Assembly (NCBI RefSeq): GCF_001895025.1
Contig: NZ_BCXI01000036.1
Location: 1 to 64,000 of the forward strand
Direction: 5' to 3'
DNA length: 64,000 nucleotides
Source: Rhodococcus zopfii NBRC 100606 = JCM 9919
Lineage (GTDB): Bacteria > Actinomycetota > Actinomycetes > Mycobacteriales > Mycobacteriaceae
Both the position numbers and the translations under genes were made by a program. Shown piece after piece: positions 16,042 to 24,749 of this stretch; position 1 is the first letter of the stretch, and each line of letters opens with the position of its first letter. The notes beneath the pieces are model-generated. The model was not told the DNA's origin, made no database searches, and saw nothing but the letters and a program-made list of their open reading frames with translations.

Positions 16042-16438
16042 GAGCGGCGCGCGGATCGCAGTCCTCGAGCAGGTCGAGGCAGCGGGCGTGCTCGTCGGTC
16101 TCGCCGATCGTCTTCGCGGCCTGGGCGAGGGCGGCGACGCACCGCAGGAATCCGCGGTTCGGTTCGTGCTCGAACGGGACCGGACCGAAGCCCTTCCAGC
16201 CGTTGCGGCGCAACTGGTCGAGGCCGCGGTGGTACCCGGTGCGGGCGTAGGCGTAGGCGGTGATCGTCTCGCCGCGTTCGAGTGCGGCCTCCGCCAGGTA
16301 CGCCCACGCGATGGACGCCGTCGGATGGTCCGCCGCGACCTTTGCGGGGTCCTCGTGGTTGAGCAGTGCCGATTCCGCGTCGTCGTCGCCGGGAAGCAGG
16401 GTGGGCTGGGGTCCGAGGAGATCACCGAAGGAGGTCAT
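16022..16438 (-). CDS. DUF3151 family protein
   Basis: The 138-residue protein starts MTSFGDLLGPQPTLLPGDDD, as homologues such as Rv0360c do. It contains ASIAWAYLAEAALERGETITAYAYARTGYHRGLDQLRRNGWKGFGPVP (in pieces) and ends RAARELGVE. The helical repeat pattern resembles TPR-like folds. Function is unknown. It is divergent from the Rv0361-like gene and next to fba, the arrangement seen in mycobacteria. ATG 16447 is an alternative start. Confidence 0.88.
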   Translation of the reverse strand: MTSFGDLLGPQPTLLPGDDDAESALLNHEDPAKVAADHPTASIAWAYLAEAALERGETITAYAYARTGYHRGLDQLRRNGWKGFGPVPFEHEPNRGFLRCVAALAQAAKTIGETDEHARCLDLLEDCDPRAARELGVE

Positions 16439-16516
16439 GGCGACCATTCTGCCCGCCCCCGCTCGACGCTGGATAGGCTGCCCGGGAAACCGTAGGCCGT
16501 CGAACGAGGTGTATTC

Positions 16517-17809
16517 GTGCCGGATCCGAAGAAGGAAGACGCTTCCACTCCCCCGGATGCCGGGACACCCGCGCCGCAGCAGGACGCACCGGTGGACGAG
16601 CCCGCGACCGCAGCTGCAGGCACCACAGGCGACGGACCCGCGCAGGACGACGAGAAGCCGGCCGCCGGAACCGGGTCCGAGGCCACCGGCGAGTCCCCCG
16701 CGTCGACCGACTCGGACGGCAGCACCGACGAGACCGCCGAGGTACCCGCGGCAAGCGATACGCCGGACGGCGCCGACGTCGACGCGGACGCTGCGACCGT
16801 CGCGATCGCACGGTCGAAGCCGGACGCCGATGCCGATGCGGGGACCGATTCCGCTGCCGACGCCCGAACCGTGGCGATTCCCGTCGTCGGTGCCGGCGCA
16901 TCCGAGACCTCTGCGCCGGCAACCCCCGAGCCCGAGACCAAGTCCGCTTCCGCGTCCGACGAGAAGACCGCGTCCGACGAGAAGACCGATTCCCCCGAAG
17001 CCGGAGATACCGACGACACCGGGACCCCGACCGCGGTGGGAAGCCCGGCGGACAACTCGCCGACCGTCGCCATCGCTGCCGCCGATGCCGAAACCGTGGC
17101 GATCCCCGTCGCCCGAGTTCGCGCATCCGGGTCTCCCGGGCCCGAAGCTACCGGGCCCGAAACATCCGAGCCCGAGGAGTCAGCCCGGAAGCCCGACGGG
17201 CCATCCCCGAATCCTGCCGATGCTGCGACCGTGCAGATCCCGGTGCGGGCGCATGTGCCCCACAATCGGCAGCCGCAGCGCATCGAACCGCGCGCAGCCG
17301 AACCCGCGCGTCCCCAGCCGCAGCGCTTCCAACCGCAGCCGACGCCGCAGCGCATCGAAGCGGGGTCTCCCGGCCGCGGCGGCAAGCGCTGGGCGCTCGC
17401 GGCGACCGTTGCGGGATTGCTGGTGGTTGTCGCGATTGTCGTCGCGGCGCTGCTGGTGTTTCTCGATCATCGGTCCGAGAACTCTCCCGAGACGCGGATC
17501 CGCGCGAGTGTCGACACGTTTGTGAATGCGCTCGCGGCCGGCGACCTCGCGACGTTGCGGACGTCGACGTGCGGGGGCCTGGCCGATTTCTACGCGACGG
17601 TGGATCCGGCGAAGTTCACGGAGATCCACAACCTGGCGGAGCAGCAGGGTTCGGTGCCGGTGGTAACGAGCATCGACAAGGTTCAGATCACCGAAAACCA
17701 GGCGATCGTGCAGGTCACCGCACATCCGTCGGGAACACCGACCGATGTCACCGAGCGGACGTTCGACCTGTCCGACGTGGGCGGGGAATGGAAGGTCTGC
17801 GGCGAATAA
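16517..17809 (+). CDS. Rv0361-like single-pass membrane protein with repeated TVAIPV-type motifs
   Basis: The 430-residue protein has a long acidic, Ala/Pro/Thr-rich, probably disordered cytoplasmic part (1-290). One transmembrane helix follows (about 292-316, WALAATVAGLLVVVAIVVAALL), then an extracytoplasmic domain with TSTCGGLADFY, NLAEQQGSVPVV and WKVCGE. That domain resembles the small NTF2-like domains on other mycolata membrane proteins, and its two Cys could pair. The disordered part holds five T-V-(A/Q)-I motifs at Thr 94, 118, 183, 193 and 239, several as TV(A/Q)IPV after acidic or small residues. That is a good match to the hydrophobic-after-Thr preference of actinobacterial Ser/Thr kinases. 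GTG 16517 is the start. Confidence 0.8.
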   Translation: MPDPKKEDASTPPDAGTPAPQQDAPVDEPATAAAGTTGDGPAQDDEKPAAGTGSEATGESPASTDSDGSTDETAEVPAASDTPDGADVDADAATVAIARSKPDADADAGTDSAADARTVAIPVVGAGASETSAPATPEPETKSASASDEKTASDEKTDSPEAGDTDDTGTPTAVGSPADNSPTVAIAAADAETVAIPVARVRASGSPGPEATGPETSEPEESARKPDGPSPNPADAATVQIPVRAHVPHNRQPQRIEPRAAEPARPQPQRFQPQPTPQRIEAGSPGRGGKRWALAATVAGLLVVVAIVVAALLVFLDHRSENSPETRIRASVDTFVNALAAGDLATLRTSTCGGLADFYATVDPAKFTEIHNLAEQQGSVPVVTSIDKVQITENQAIVQVTAHPSGTPTDVTERTFDLSDVGGEWKVCGE

Positions 17810-17824
17810 GAGGCGAATAAGAGT

Positions 17825-17866
17825 CGTGCGTGTTTCCGGTAGTCGGAACTACCGGAAACACGCACG
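17825..17866. terminator. Palindromic bidirectional terminator between convergent genes
   Basis: CGTGCGTGTTTCCGGTAGT (17825-17843) and its exact complement (17848-17866) form a 19-bp stem with a 4-nt loop. It lies between the stops of the Rv0361-like gene and fba, which converge. The arms share the CGTGCG-GTTTC-GGTAG core with the palindromes at 4437-4482 and 31988-32033. Confidence 0.8.
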
Positions 17867-17873
17867 GGGGTGA

Positions 17874-18911
17874 TCAGCCTGCGGACACCGAGCGTCCGGC
17901 CGACTTCAGGTCGTTGCAGGCCTCGATAACGCGGGCGGTCATCGACGCCTCGGCCTTCTTGAGGTAGCTGCGCGGATCGTAGGCCTTCTTGTTGCCGACC
18001 TCGCCGTCCACCTTGAGCACACCGTCGTAGTTCTCGAACATGTGGCCCGCGACGGGACGGGTGAACGCGTACTGGGTGTCGGTGTCGACGTTCATCTTCA
18101 CGACGCCGTAGCTCAGCGACTCCTCGATCTCGGACTTCAGCGAGCCGGAGCCGCCGTGGAAGACCAGGTCGAACGGCTTCGAACCGGCCGGAAGACCCAG
18201 CTTCTTCGACGCGGCGGCCTGGCCGTCGGCGAGGACGGACGGCTTGAGCTTGACGTTGCCCGGCTTGTAGACACCGTGGACGTTGCCGAAGGTCGCGGCG
18301 AGCAGGTACTGGCCCTTGTCACCGGCGCCGAGCGCATCGACGGTCTTCTCGAAGTCCTCGACCGTGGTGTAGAGCTTGTCGTTGATGGCGTTCTCGACGC
18401 CGTCCTCTTCACCGCCGACGACGCCGATCTCGATCTCGAGGATGATCTTCGCGGCCTGCGCGGCGGCGAGGAGTTCCTGGGCGATCTCGAGGTTCTCGTC
18501 GATCGGAACGGCCGAGCCGTCCCACATGTGGGACTGGAACAAAGGGTTGCGGCCGGCGTTCACGCGCTCCTGGGAGATCGCGATGAGCGGGCGCACGAAG
18601 GTGTCGAGCTTGTCCTTCGGGCAGTGGTCGGTGTGCAGGGCGATGGTGACGTCGTACTTCTCGGCGACGACGTGCGCGAACTCGGCGAGGGCGACCGCGC
18701 CCGTCACCATGTCCTTCACGCCCAGACCGGAGCCGAACTCGGCGCCACCGGTCGAGAACTGGATGATGCCGTCGCTACCGGCGTCCGCGAAGCCCTTGAT
18801 GGCGGCATTGATGGTTTCGGACGAGGTGCAGTTGATCGCGGGGAACGCGAAGGAGTGCTCCTTCGCGCGAGCGATCATCTCGGCGTAGACCTCGGGAGTC
18901 GCGATAGGCAC
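17874..18911 (-). CDS. fba: Class II fructose-1,6-bisphosphate aldolase
   Basis: Fba cleaves fructose 1,6-bisphosphate to dihydroxyacetone phosphate and glyceraldehyde 3-phosphate in glycolysis, and works in reverse in gluconeogenesis. The 345-residue protein has the zinc-site signature VTIALHTDHCPKDKLD, the glycine-rich FHGGSGSLKSEIEESLSYGVVKMNVDTD (in pieces) and the NAGRNPLFQSHMWDGSA loop. It ends DLKSAGRSVSAG. It is the class IIA type, close to mycobacterial Fba. It is flanked by the DedA gene in divergent orientation, as in M. tuberculosis. Confidence 0.97.
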   Translation of the reverse strand: MPIATPEVYAEMIARAKEHSFAFPAINCTSSETINAAIKGFADAGSDGIIQFSTGGAEFGSGLGVKDMVTGAVALAEFAHVVAEKYDVTIALHTDHCPKDKLDTFVRPLIAISQERVNAGRNPLFQSHMWDGSAVPIDENLEIAQELLAAAQAAKIILEIEIGVVGGEEDGVENAINDKLYTTVEDFEKTVDALGAGDKGQYLLAATFGNVHGVYKPGNVKLKPSVLADGQAAASKKLGLPAGSKPFDLVFHGGSGSLKSEIEESLSYGVVKMNVDTDTQYAFTRPVAGHMFENYDGVLKVDGEVGNKKAYDPRSYLKKAEASMTARVIEACNDLKSAGRSVSAG

Positions 18912-19095
18912 AGCGGCTGTCCTCCAGATGAGATGTCGTCGCCTACCTGGGGTAGCGGTAGGCGCAAGGGTTGTCCCTGCAGTATGTCAACAGTCCCGCG
19001 AACTGCACAGTTGGGTCCGGTTGCACACCCTCGCGCAACCCGACGGCGAGGCACCGGGCCTCGTCCGCAGGTACACCGCCGGTACTCTGGTGGCC

Positions 19096-19953
19096 GTGAC
19101 TTTCGTGGAAGCCTCGGAATCTGTGACCAATCTGGCTCTGTTACCGGGATTCCTGGATCCGGTCAATCTGCTCAATTCGTTCGGCACCTGGGTGCTGGTC
19201 GGCCTGCTGCTGGTCGTGTTCATCGAGTCGGGTCTGCTGTTTCCGCTGCTGCCGGGCGACTCGCTGTTGTTCACCGCCGGTCTCGTCGTCGCAGGCAAGT
19301 CCGCGGAGGTCGAGGCGTTCGCCCCGCTGTGGGTGCTGCTGGTGACGATTCCGATCGCCGCGATCCTCGGCGACCAGGTCGGGTTCTTGATCGGCACGAA
19401 GGGCGGCACCGCCCTGTTCAAGAGCAACGACGCGAGGTTCTTCAAGAAGAAGTACATCGACGAGTCGCACGCGTTCTTCCTGCGGCACGGGCCGGTCACG
19501 ATCGTGCTGGCCCGGTTCGTCCCGATCGTCCGTACGTTCGCGCCGCTCGTGGCCGGCGCCGCGAAGATGCCCTACCGCGTGTTCATCGCCTACAACATCG
19601 TCGGTGGCGTCCTGTGGGGTGCGGGCATCACATTGCTCGGCTATCTGCTCGGGCAGATCGGTTTCATCCGCGACAACGTCGACCTGATCTTCCTGCTCAT
19701 CGTGTTCGTCTCCGTCGTGCCGATCCTCATCGAGGTCGGCAAGCGTTTCCTCGCGTCCCGTAACGGCGCCGCGCACGCCGACGGCGCCGCATCCGAGGGC
19801 ACCCCGGCGTCGATGGACTCGGCGGCCGCAATCTCCGACAACGAGAAGACCCTGGTCATCGACTCCTCGGCGTTCGCCGACGAGCGCCGGCGCACCGACG
19901 ACGCGACCGCCGACACCACTCCGATCCCGACTCCGGGCCACCCGACGAACTGA
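19096..19953 (+). CDS. DedA family membrane protein
   Basis: The roughly 285-residue protein has the SNARE-associated/DedA domain: VFIESGLLFPLLPGDSLLFTAG, IAAILGDQVGFLIGTKGG, FFLRHGPVTIVLARFVPIVRTFAPLVAG (in pieces) and MPYRVFIAYNIVGGVLWG. The conserved Arg and Pro residues of the re-entrant loops are present. DedA proteins act in membrane lipid handling and proton-dependent homeostasis, and some recycle undecaprenyl phosphate. The C-terminal tail (about 225-285) is acidic and probably disordered. GTG 19090 is an equally possible start. It is the Rv0364 counterpart beside fba. Confidence 0.9.
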   Translation: MTFVEASESVTNLALLPGFLDPVNLLNSFGTWVLVGLLLVVFIESGLLFPLLPGDSLLFTAGLVVAGKSAEVEAFAPLWVLLVTIPIAAILGDQVGFLIGTKGGTALFKSNDARFFKKKYIDESHAFFLRHGPVTIVLARFVPIVRTFAPLVAGAAKMPYRVFIAYNIVGGVLWGAGITLLGYLLGQIGFIRDNVDLIFLLIVFVSVVPILIEVGKRFLASRNGAAHADGAASEGTPASMDSAAAISDNEKTLVIDSSAFADERRRTDDATADTTPIPTPGHPTN

Positions 19954-19956
19954 CTC

Positions 19957-20005
19957 GGAAACGCACGAGGCCCCTTCCGCTGTGGAAGGGGCCTCGTGCG
20001 TTTCC
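19957..20005. terminator. Strong palindromic terminator between convergent genes
   Basis: A perfect 22-bp stem (19957-19978 with 19984-20005) and a 5-nt loop lie 4 bp after the DedA stop and just below the stop of the leftward oxidoreductase. The outer part GGAAACGCACGAG echoes the CTCGTGCG-GTTTCC core of the other palindromes but in the opposite order, followed by GCCCCTTCC. Confidence 0.85.
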
Positions 20006-20016
20006 AGGCTCCGTCT

Positions 20017-21360
20017 CTATATCGAGACGGTCGCGAACTGGCTGACCGGTCGCGGCAACCCGAAGTGGTCGCGCAGCGTGCGCCCGGTGTACTCGGTGCG
20101 GAACAGGCCGCGTTGCTGCAGGATCGGCACGACCTGTGCGGTGAACGCCTCGAGTCCCTGCGGGTATTGCGGCGGCATCACGTTGAAGCCGTCCGCACCG
20201 CCCTTCGTGAACCATTCCTCGATGGTGTCGGCGACCTGTTCGGCGGTGCCGGCGAACACGCGGTGTCCACGCGCGCCGGCGAGCCGGTGCAGCAGGCCGC
20301 GCAGCGTCGGCCGGTCCCGTTCGACGATGTTCGCGACGACCTGTTTGCGGCTGGCGGTGTTGTCGGTGACGGTGCCGGCGTCGCCGAACACGTCGAGCGG
20401 CACCGGCTCGTCCAGCCGCAGGTGGCGCAGCGACACCTGTGTGATGTTCTCGAGCTGGGTGAGCCCGTACTCGACGACCGTCAGCTCGTTGAATTCGCGT
20501 TCGAGGGCGTGCGCCTCGGCCTCGGTGTCGCCGATGAACGGGCTGATGCCCGGCAGGACCTTCACGTGATCGGGGTTGCGGCCGAACTCTGCCGCCCGCT
20601 TCTTGATGTCCGCGTAGAACGCCTGCGCATCGGACAACCGCTGGTGGGCGGTGAAGATCGCCTCCGCGTACCGGCCCGCGAAGTCACGGCCGTCGTTGGA
20701 CGACCCGGCCTGCACGAGCACCGGATGCCCCTGCGGCGAGCGTGCCGCGCCGAACGGACCGGCGACCTTCAGGTGTTTGCCTTCGAAGTTGATCGGGTGG
20801 ATCTTCCGGGTGTCCGCGTAGATTCCGCGCTCCTTGTCGATGACGAGCGCGTCGTCCTCCCAGCTGTCCCACAGTTTGACGACGGCGTCGACGAACTCGC
20901 GGGCCCGCTCGTACCGGGTGGCGTGGTCGGGGTGCACGTCGAGACCGAAGTTGCCGGCGGCCTTGTCGGGGCCGGTGGTGACGATGTTCCAGCCGGCGCG
21001 GCCCCCGGAGATGTGGTCGAGCGAGGAGAACAGGCGAGCCAGGTTGTAGGGCTCGTAGTAGGTGGTCGACGCGGTCGCGATCAGACCCAGGTGGGTGGTG
21101 ACCGACGCGATCGCGGTGAGCAGCGTGATGGGCTCGAAGCTGTAGGTGGCGTTGTGGCGCACGTCGGTGCGCAGCGCCGGGCCGTCGGCGAGAAACACCG
21201 CGTCGAGCTTCGCGGCCTCCGCGGTCCGCCCGATGTCCTGGTAGTACGTGACGTCGTAGAGCCGCTCCGGGGTGCTGCCCGGATGCCGCCACGATGCCTC
21301 GTGGTGGCCGGTCGGATAGATGAAGGCGTTGAGAGTGAGCTGACGTGGTTGTTCGGTCAT
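20017..21360 (-). CDS. NtaA/SnaA/DszA-type FMN-dependent monooxygenase
   Basis: The 447-residue LLM-class flavin monooxygenase uses FMNH2 from a separate reductase. Its motifs are HHEASWRHPGSTPERLYDVTYY, LDAVFLADGPALRTDV, ATASTTYYEPYNLARLFSSLD (in pieces), GRAGWNIVTTG and VLVQAGSSNDGRDFA. They are diagnostic of the NtaA/SnaA/SoxA group, which attacks substrates such as nitrilotriacetate or sulfones. The substrate cannot be told from sequence. ATG 21360 (MTEQPRQLTLNAF) is the natural start. The flavin reductase at 48.9 kb is too distant to assign as its partner. Confidence 0.92.
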   Translation of the reverse strand: MTEQPRQLTLNAFIYPTGHHEASWRHPGSTPERLYDVTYYQDIGRTAEAAKLDAVFLADGPALRTDVRHNATYSFEPITLLTAIASVTTHLGLIATASTTYYEPYNLARLFSSLDHISGGRAGWNIVTTGPDKAAGNFGLDVHPDHATRYERAREFVDAVVKLWDSWEDDALVIDKERGIYADTRKIHPINFEGKHLKVAGPFGAARSPQGHPVLVQAGSSNDGRDFAGRYAEAIFTAHQRLSDAQAFYADIKKRAAEFGRNPDHVKVLPGISPFIGDTEAEAHALEREFNELTVVEYGLTQLENITQVSLRHLRLDEPVPLDVFGDAGTVTDNTASRKQVVANIVERDRPTLRGLLHRLAGARGHRVFAGTAEQVADTIEEWFTKGGADGFNVMPPQYPQGLEAFTAQVVPILQQRGLFRTEYTGRTLRDHFGLPRPVSQFATVSI

Positions 21361-21385
21361 GTTCCTACAACTAGACCGGCACCTG

Positions 21386-21413
21386 CGTCGCAACCAGGGT
21401 TAGGGTTGCGACG
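21386..21413. terminator. Stem-loop spanning the GH76 stop codon
   Basis: CGTCGCAACC (21386-21395) pairs with GGTTGCGACG (21404-21413) around an 8-nt loop. It spans the TAA stop (21400-21402) of the leftward GH76 gene, upstream of the monooxygenase start. It could end the GH76 transcript or be an operator for the monooxygenase. Confidence 0.5.
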
Positions 21414-22524
21414 ATCGTAAAGCCCGCTCGGCCGCGACCGCGTGCGCCGCTTCCATGAGCATCCATCCGCCGAGTTGCACCGACAGATCCCGTTCGGCGA
21501 CCTCGGATTCGTGGACGGTGCCGCCCGAGAACCGGGCGATGGCATGACCGGTCCCGGGCAACCGCGCCTGCACCGACCAGTCCCGGCCGAACAACGGCAG
21601 TTCCTCGATCTGCAGGCGGTTGTCCCATGCCGCGTCCGCCGACATCAGCACCAGGCGGGCGGCGGTGTTGCGGGCACGTTCGTCGTCGACGTCGTGGACC
21701 GGCAGGCTCGTCGCGACCGTCGCGAGATACCGGGCCAGGATGCCGTTGAACAGTCCACCGTCACCCCCACCGCCGCCGGTGATGACGCTGGCGTCGGCCA
21801 GTTCGAGGTCGACGGCGTCGACGAGCGCGTGCACCCGCTTGCGGTGCCGGTCGTCGCCGATGCGGATGGCCAGGTCGGTTTCGAGTCCGAGCACCACGCC
21901 CTGGCAGTAGCTGTAGATCGCGCGTTCGATCTCCCCGTTCCGGATGCCGTCGAAGATCAGTCCGGTGTCGGGGTCCTTGAGGGTCTCGTCGATCCAGTCC
22001 GCGATCTCCTGCGCGCGCCACATCTTGCCCGTGCGGGCCAGCAGGATCCCGGCGGGGCCGTTGGCGGGGGTGTTGAAGAAGTTGTCACGTCGGCGCCACG
22101 GCAGCCCGCCGCCGCGGTCGGGTTGCCACGCCGCGAACAGCGCGGCCTCGAGATCCGCGATGCCGCCGCGGTGATCGACGAACAGGTGCCGTTGCGCGCG
22201 TTCGAGCGCGAGACCGAGCCACGCCATGTCGTCGTAGTAGTTGTTCGTCCACCCGCTGAGGTTGCGGATGCGGTGGGTGCGGGTCAGCCGGACCACGCGG
22301 CGCCGGCGTCGCGGCGTCGCTTCCCGTTCGGCGGCGTCGACCGCGAGATCGATCAGATGCGCCTGCCACCAGTAGTGCCATGTGAAGAACATCCGTTCGC
22401 GGCGGACCGCGGGCCATCCGACGACACCCATCGCCGTGCCGGGCAGCGCCCACAATCGGCGTATGTGCCGGGAGTCGACGGCAGCTTCGGCGGCATCGGC
22501 CCGCTCGGTCCACAGTTCCGACAT
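21400..22524 (-). CDS. Glycoside hydrolase family 76 protein (Rv0365c-like)
   Basis: The 374-residue protein matches GH76, endo-acting alpha-1,6-mannanases, by the tandem catalytic Asp pair in NNYYDDMAWLGLALER. FFTWHYWWQAHLIDLAVDAA, FFNTPANGPAGILLAR and YSYCQGVVLGLETDLA also fit. No signal peptide is seen, so the substrate would be cytoplasmic, as proposed for mycobacterial homologues. I chose ATG 22524 (MSELWTERADAAEAAV) because homologues begin there; ATG 22542 is possible. In mycobacteria this gene also follows the DedA gene. Confidence 0.88.
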   Translation of the reverse strand: MSELWTERADAAEAAVDSRHIRRLWALPGTAMGVVGWPAVRRERMFFTWHYWWQAHLIDLAVDAAEREATPRRRRRVVRLTRTHRIRNLSGWTNNYYDDMAWLGLALERAQRHLFVDHRGGIADLEAALFAAWQPDRGGGLPWRRRDNFFNTPANGPAGILLARTGKMWRAQEIADWIDETLKDPDTGLIFDGIRNGEIERAIYSYCQGVVLGLETDLAIRIGDDRHRKRVHALVDAVDLELADASVITGGGGGDGGLFNGILARYLATVATSLPVHDVDDERARNTAARLVLMSADAAWDNRLQIEELPLFGRDWSVQARLPGTGHAIARFSGGTVHESEVAERDLSVQLGGWMLMEAAHAVAAERALRSSQP

Positions 22525-22594
22525 GACGTCGATCATCCTCACTTCACGATGGGTGTGCTACCGGTAGCAGCACCACCACGAGACTGTGCGTGCG

Positions 22595-23263
22595 TCACCA
22601 CGCGCGTGTCGGGTCCGCATGCTGACGTATCCAGGCGTGCATCGCGATTCCCGCGGCGACACCGGCGTTGATGCTGCGGGTCGAACCGAACTGGGCGATG
22701 GACACCGTCGTCGACGCGACCTGCCGGGCCCGCTCGGTGACACCGGGGCCCTCCTGCCCGAACAGCAGCAGGCAGTGGTACGGCAGCCTGGTGGTTTCCA
22801 GCGGCACCGAACCCGGTGTGTTGTCGACCGCGACGATCTCGAGATTCCGGTCGGCCGCCCAATCGATCAACGCATCCACATCCGGATGGTGCATCAGATG
22901 CTGGTAGCGGTCGGTTACCATGGCGCCCCGCCGATTCCAGCGCCGACGGCCGACGATGTGCACGGTGGCCGCGGCGAACGCGTTGGCGGTCCGCACGACC
23001 GTGCCGATGTTCGCGTCGTGCCCGAAGTTCTCGATGGCCACGTGCAGCGGATGCCGCCGCGTGTCGATGTCCGCGACGATCGCCTCCCGCGTCCAGTAGC
23101 GGTAGGCGTCGACCACGTTGCGGCGGTCGCCGTGCGCGAGCAGTTCCGGGTCGTAACGCGGATCCTGTGGGGGCTCGGTGCCGAATTCGTCGACCCACGG
23201 GCCGACGCCGTTCGGGTGCTCGCCCCACTCGGTCGGGCCGGCACCCTCGTCGTTGCCGGTCAC
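22595..23263 (-). CDS. TrmH/SpoU-family RNA 2'-O-methyltransferase
   Basis: The 222-residue SPOUT enzyme has the three family motifs: NFGHDANIGTVVRTANAF, CLLLFGQEGPGVTERA and IAQFGSTRSINAGVAAGIAM. It should transfer a methyl group from SAM to a ribose 2'-OH in rRNA or tRNA. The target is unknown. An N-terminal region rich in acidic and Pro residues precedes the SPOUT fold. GTG 23263 begins 2 bp after the lipoprotein stop, suggesting co-transcription. It corresponds to Rv0380c, part of the conserved pyrE-clpB neighbourhood. Confidence 0.88.
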   Translation of the reverse strand: MTGNDEGAGPTEWGEHPNGVGPWVDEFGTEPPQDPRYDPELLAHGDRRNVVDAYRYWTREAIVADIDTRRHPLHVAIENFGHDANIGTVVRTANAFAAATVHIVGRRRWNRRGAMVTDRYQHLMHHPDVDALIDWAADRNLEIVAVDNTPGSVPLETTRLPYHCLLLFGQEGPGVTERARQVASTTVSIAQFGSTRSINAGVAAGIAMHAWIRQHADPTRAW

Positions 23264-23265
23264 GG

Positions 23266-23871
23266 TCAGAACGTCTCGTTCGAACCGGCCGCGACCGTGA
23301 AGCCGTGTCCGGTGTCGTCGTTGACGCAGGTGACGTCCGTGCCGGTGGTGGAGCACGAGAAGCCGAGCTTCGACAGCGTCGAACCGGCGGGCAGCGCGGC
23401 GGTGTCGTCGCCGGACAGATAGACCGGTCCGCCGGAGCACATGAACGCCCCTTCACCCTCGTTCGCGACCCGAATGCCGTTGCCCCAGTTCACGACACAA
23501 TCGTCCGGTCGCGGCGGCACCGGGTCGGTGGTGCCCTCACATCCGGCTTCGCTGCGGGTGGGCAGCTTGATGATGCCGCAGTGGAACTGCCCGTCCGGGC
23601 TGGTGAAGTAGTACGACTCGTTGCGCTCGTAGGGCACGTCGACGAGCGAGGTCGGCGCTTCCGGCTCGATCGTCGTCGTGGTGGCCGGTTCGGTCGTCGT
23701 GGTGGTCGTCGGGGCGACCGTCGTCGTGGTCGGCGCCGGGGCACTCGTGGTGGTGGTCGGTGCCGCCGCAACGGATTCCGTCTGCGCCCCCTCGTCGCCT
23801 GCGCCACATCCGGCGAGCAGCAGAGCCGCCGCCGTCACCACACCGATCGACGCCACCCGACGCACGTTCAC
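23266..23871 (-). CDS. Putative lipoprotein with Thr-rich linker
   Basis: The 201-residue protein starts VNVRRVASIGVVTAAALLLAGC, a lipoprotein signal with lipobox LAGC. A low-complexity linker of Thr runs with Ala, Pro and Val (about 33-70) follows, then a globular domain with six Cys that could form disulfides (FHCGIIK, AGCEGTTD, DDCVVNWG, FMCSGG, FSCSTTG, TCVNDD). The protein is expected at the outer face of the cytoplasmic membrane. Function is unknown. GTG 23871 has GGGAG 5 nt upstream. Confidence 0.8.
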   Translation of the reverse strand: MNVRRVASIGVVTAAALLLAGCGAGDEGAQTESVAAAPTTTTSAPAPTTTTVAPTTTTTTEPATTTTIEPEAPTSLVDVPYERNESYYFTSPDGQFHCGIIKLPTRSEAGCEGTTDPVPPRPDDCVVNWGNGIRVANEGEGAFMCSGGPVYLSGDDTAALPAGSTLSKLGFSCSTTGTDVTCVNDDTGHGFTVAAGSNETF

Positions 23872-23913
23872 GCAACTCCCTTTCGAAGATCCGGGTGCCA
23901 CTCTATCGGCCGG

Positions 23914-24684
23914 TCATCGGTGGCCGGTGAGCCACCGGTTCATCAGCCGGTTGAGCACTGCCGGCGACACCTGGGCGGTCGCAGCGAACAGCTTCGCCTG
24001 CCATCCCACCGGACGGTGCACCTTCCAGCGCGGCTGCCCGGGCCGGGTCGCCTCGTACAGGGCGTGTGCCACGTCGTCGGCGGTGAGCCGGATCCCGAGG
24101 GACCGGGTCGCGCCGGTGTCCATGCCGGTGGTCATCGCGGTGTCGACGAACATCGGCCATATCGCCAGCACCCGGATGTCGTGCTCGGCCCATTCGATCT
24201 CGAGCGCCTCGGTCAGGCCGCGCACCGCGAACTTGGTGGCGCTGTAGGTCGCGAGTTCGGGCTGGCCGTAGATCGCCGACGCCGAGCACAGGTTCACCAC
24301 ATGCGAGCCCGGGGTGCGGCGCAGATACTCGAACGCCGCGTGGCAGCCGTTGACGGTGCCGGTCACGTTGACGTCGACGATCCGGCGGTGTCGCTCGAGG
24401 GGCGTGTCCGCGAACGGCCCCGACGCGAGGATGCCCGCATTGTTGACGAGGATGTCGAGGCGGCCATCCGGGCAGAACTTCTCCAGCGCCCGTGCCCACT
24501 GCTGCGGGTCGGTGACGTCCAGAATCTCGGTGACGATGCCGGGCTGTTCCGCCGCGAGAATGTCGAGCCCCTCGGCGTCGACGTCGAACGCGCCGACGCG
24601 GTAGCCGCGGCGCGCGAAGAGCAGGGCGGTGGCACGGCCGATACCGGCGGCGGCACCGGTGACGAACACGCTGGTGACAGGCAT
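23914..24684 (-). CDS. SDR family oxidoreductase
   Basis: The 256-residue short-chain dehydrogenase has a cofactor loop TGAAAGIGRA (about 9-18). AFDVD after beta-2 suggests NAD preference. NNAG, the catalytic Ser in LCSASAIYG and YSATK also match the family. The C-terminal part, PRWKVHRPVGWQAKLFAA, is typical of a mycolata subfamily often described as acting on lipids or retinol-like alcohols. The substrate is not determined. ATG 24684 was chosen at the first beta strand. Confidence 0.9.
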   Translation of the reverse strand: MPVTSVFVTGAAAGIGRATALLFARRGYRVGAFDVDAEGLDILAAEQPGIVTEILDVTDPQQWARALEKFCPDGRLDILVNNAGILASGPFADTPLERHRRIVDVNVTGTVNGCHAAFEYLRRTPGSHVVNLCSASAIYGQPELATYSATKFAVRGLTEALEIEWAEHDIRVLAIWPMFVDTAMTTGMDTGATRSLGIRLTADDVAHALYEATRPGQPRWKVHRPVGWQAKLFAATAQVSPAVLNRLMNRWLTGHR

Positions 24685-24749
24685 GACCGCCAGCCTAGCG
24701 ATCCCGATGCCACCGCGGGTGCGGGTTATCCTGGGTGTCGGAGGGAGCA

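Noticed and set aside
16260-17525. Long reading frames antisense and out of frame to the Rv0361-like gene
   Set aside because: They are Arg/Pro/Ser-rich shadows produced by high GC; the in-frame transmembrane helix and C-terminal domain fix the real frame.
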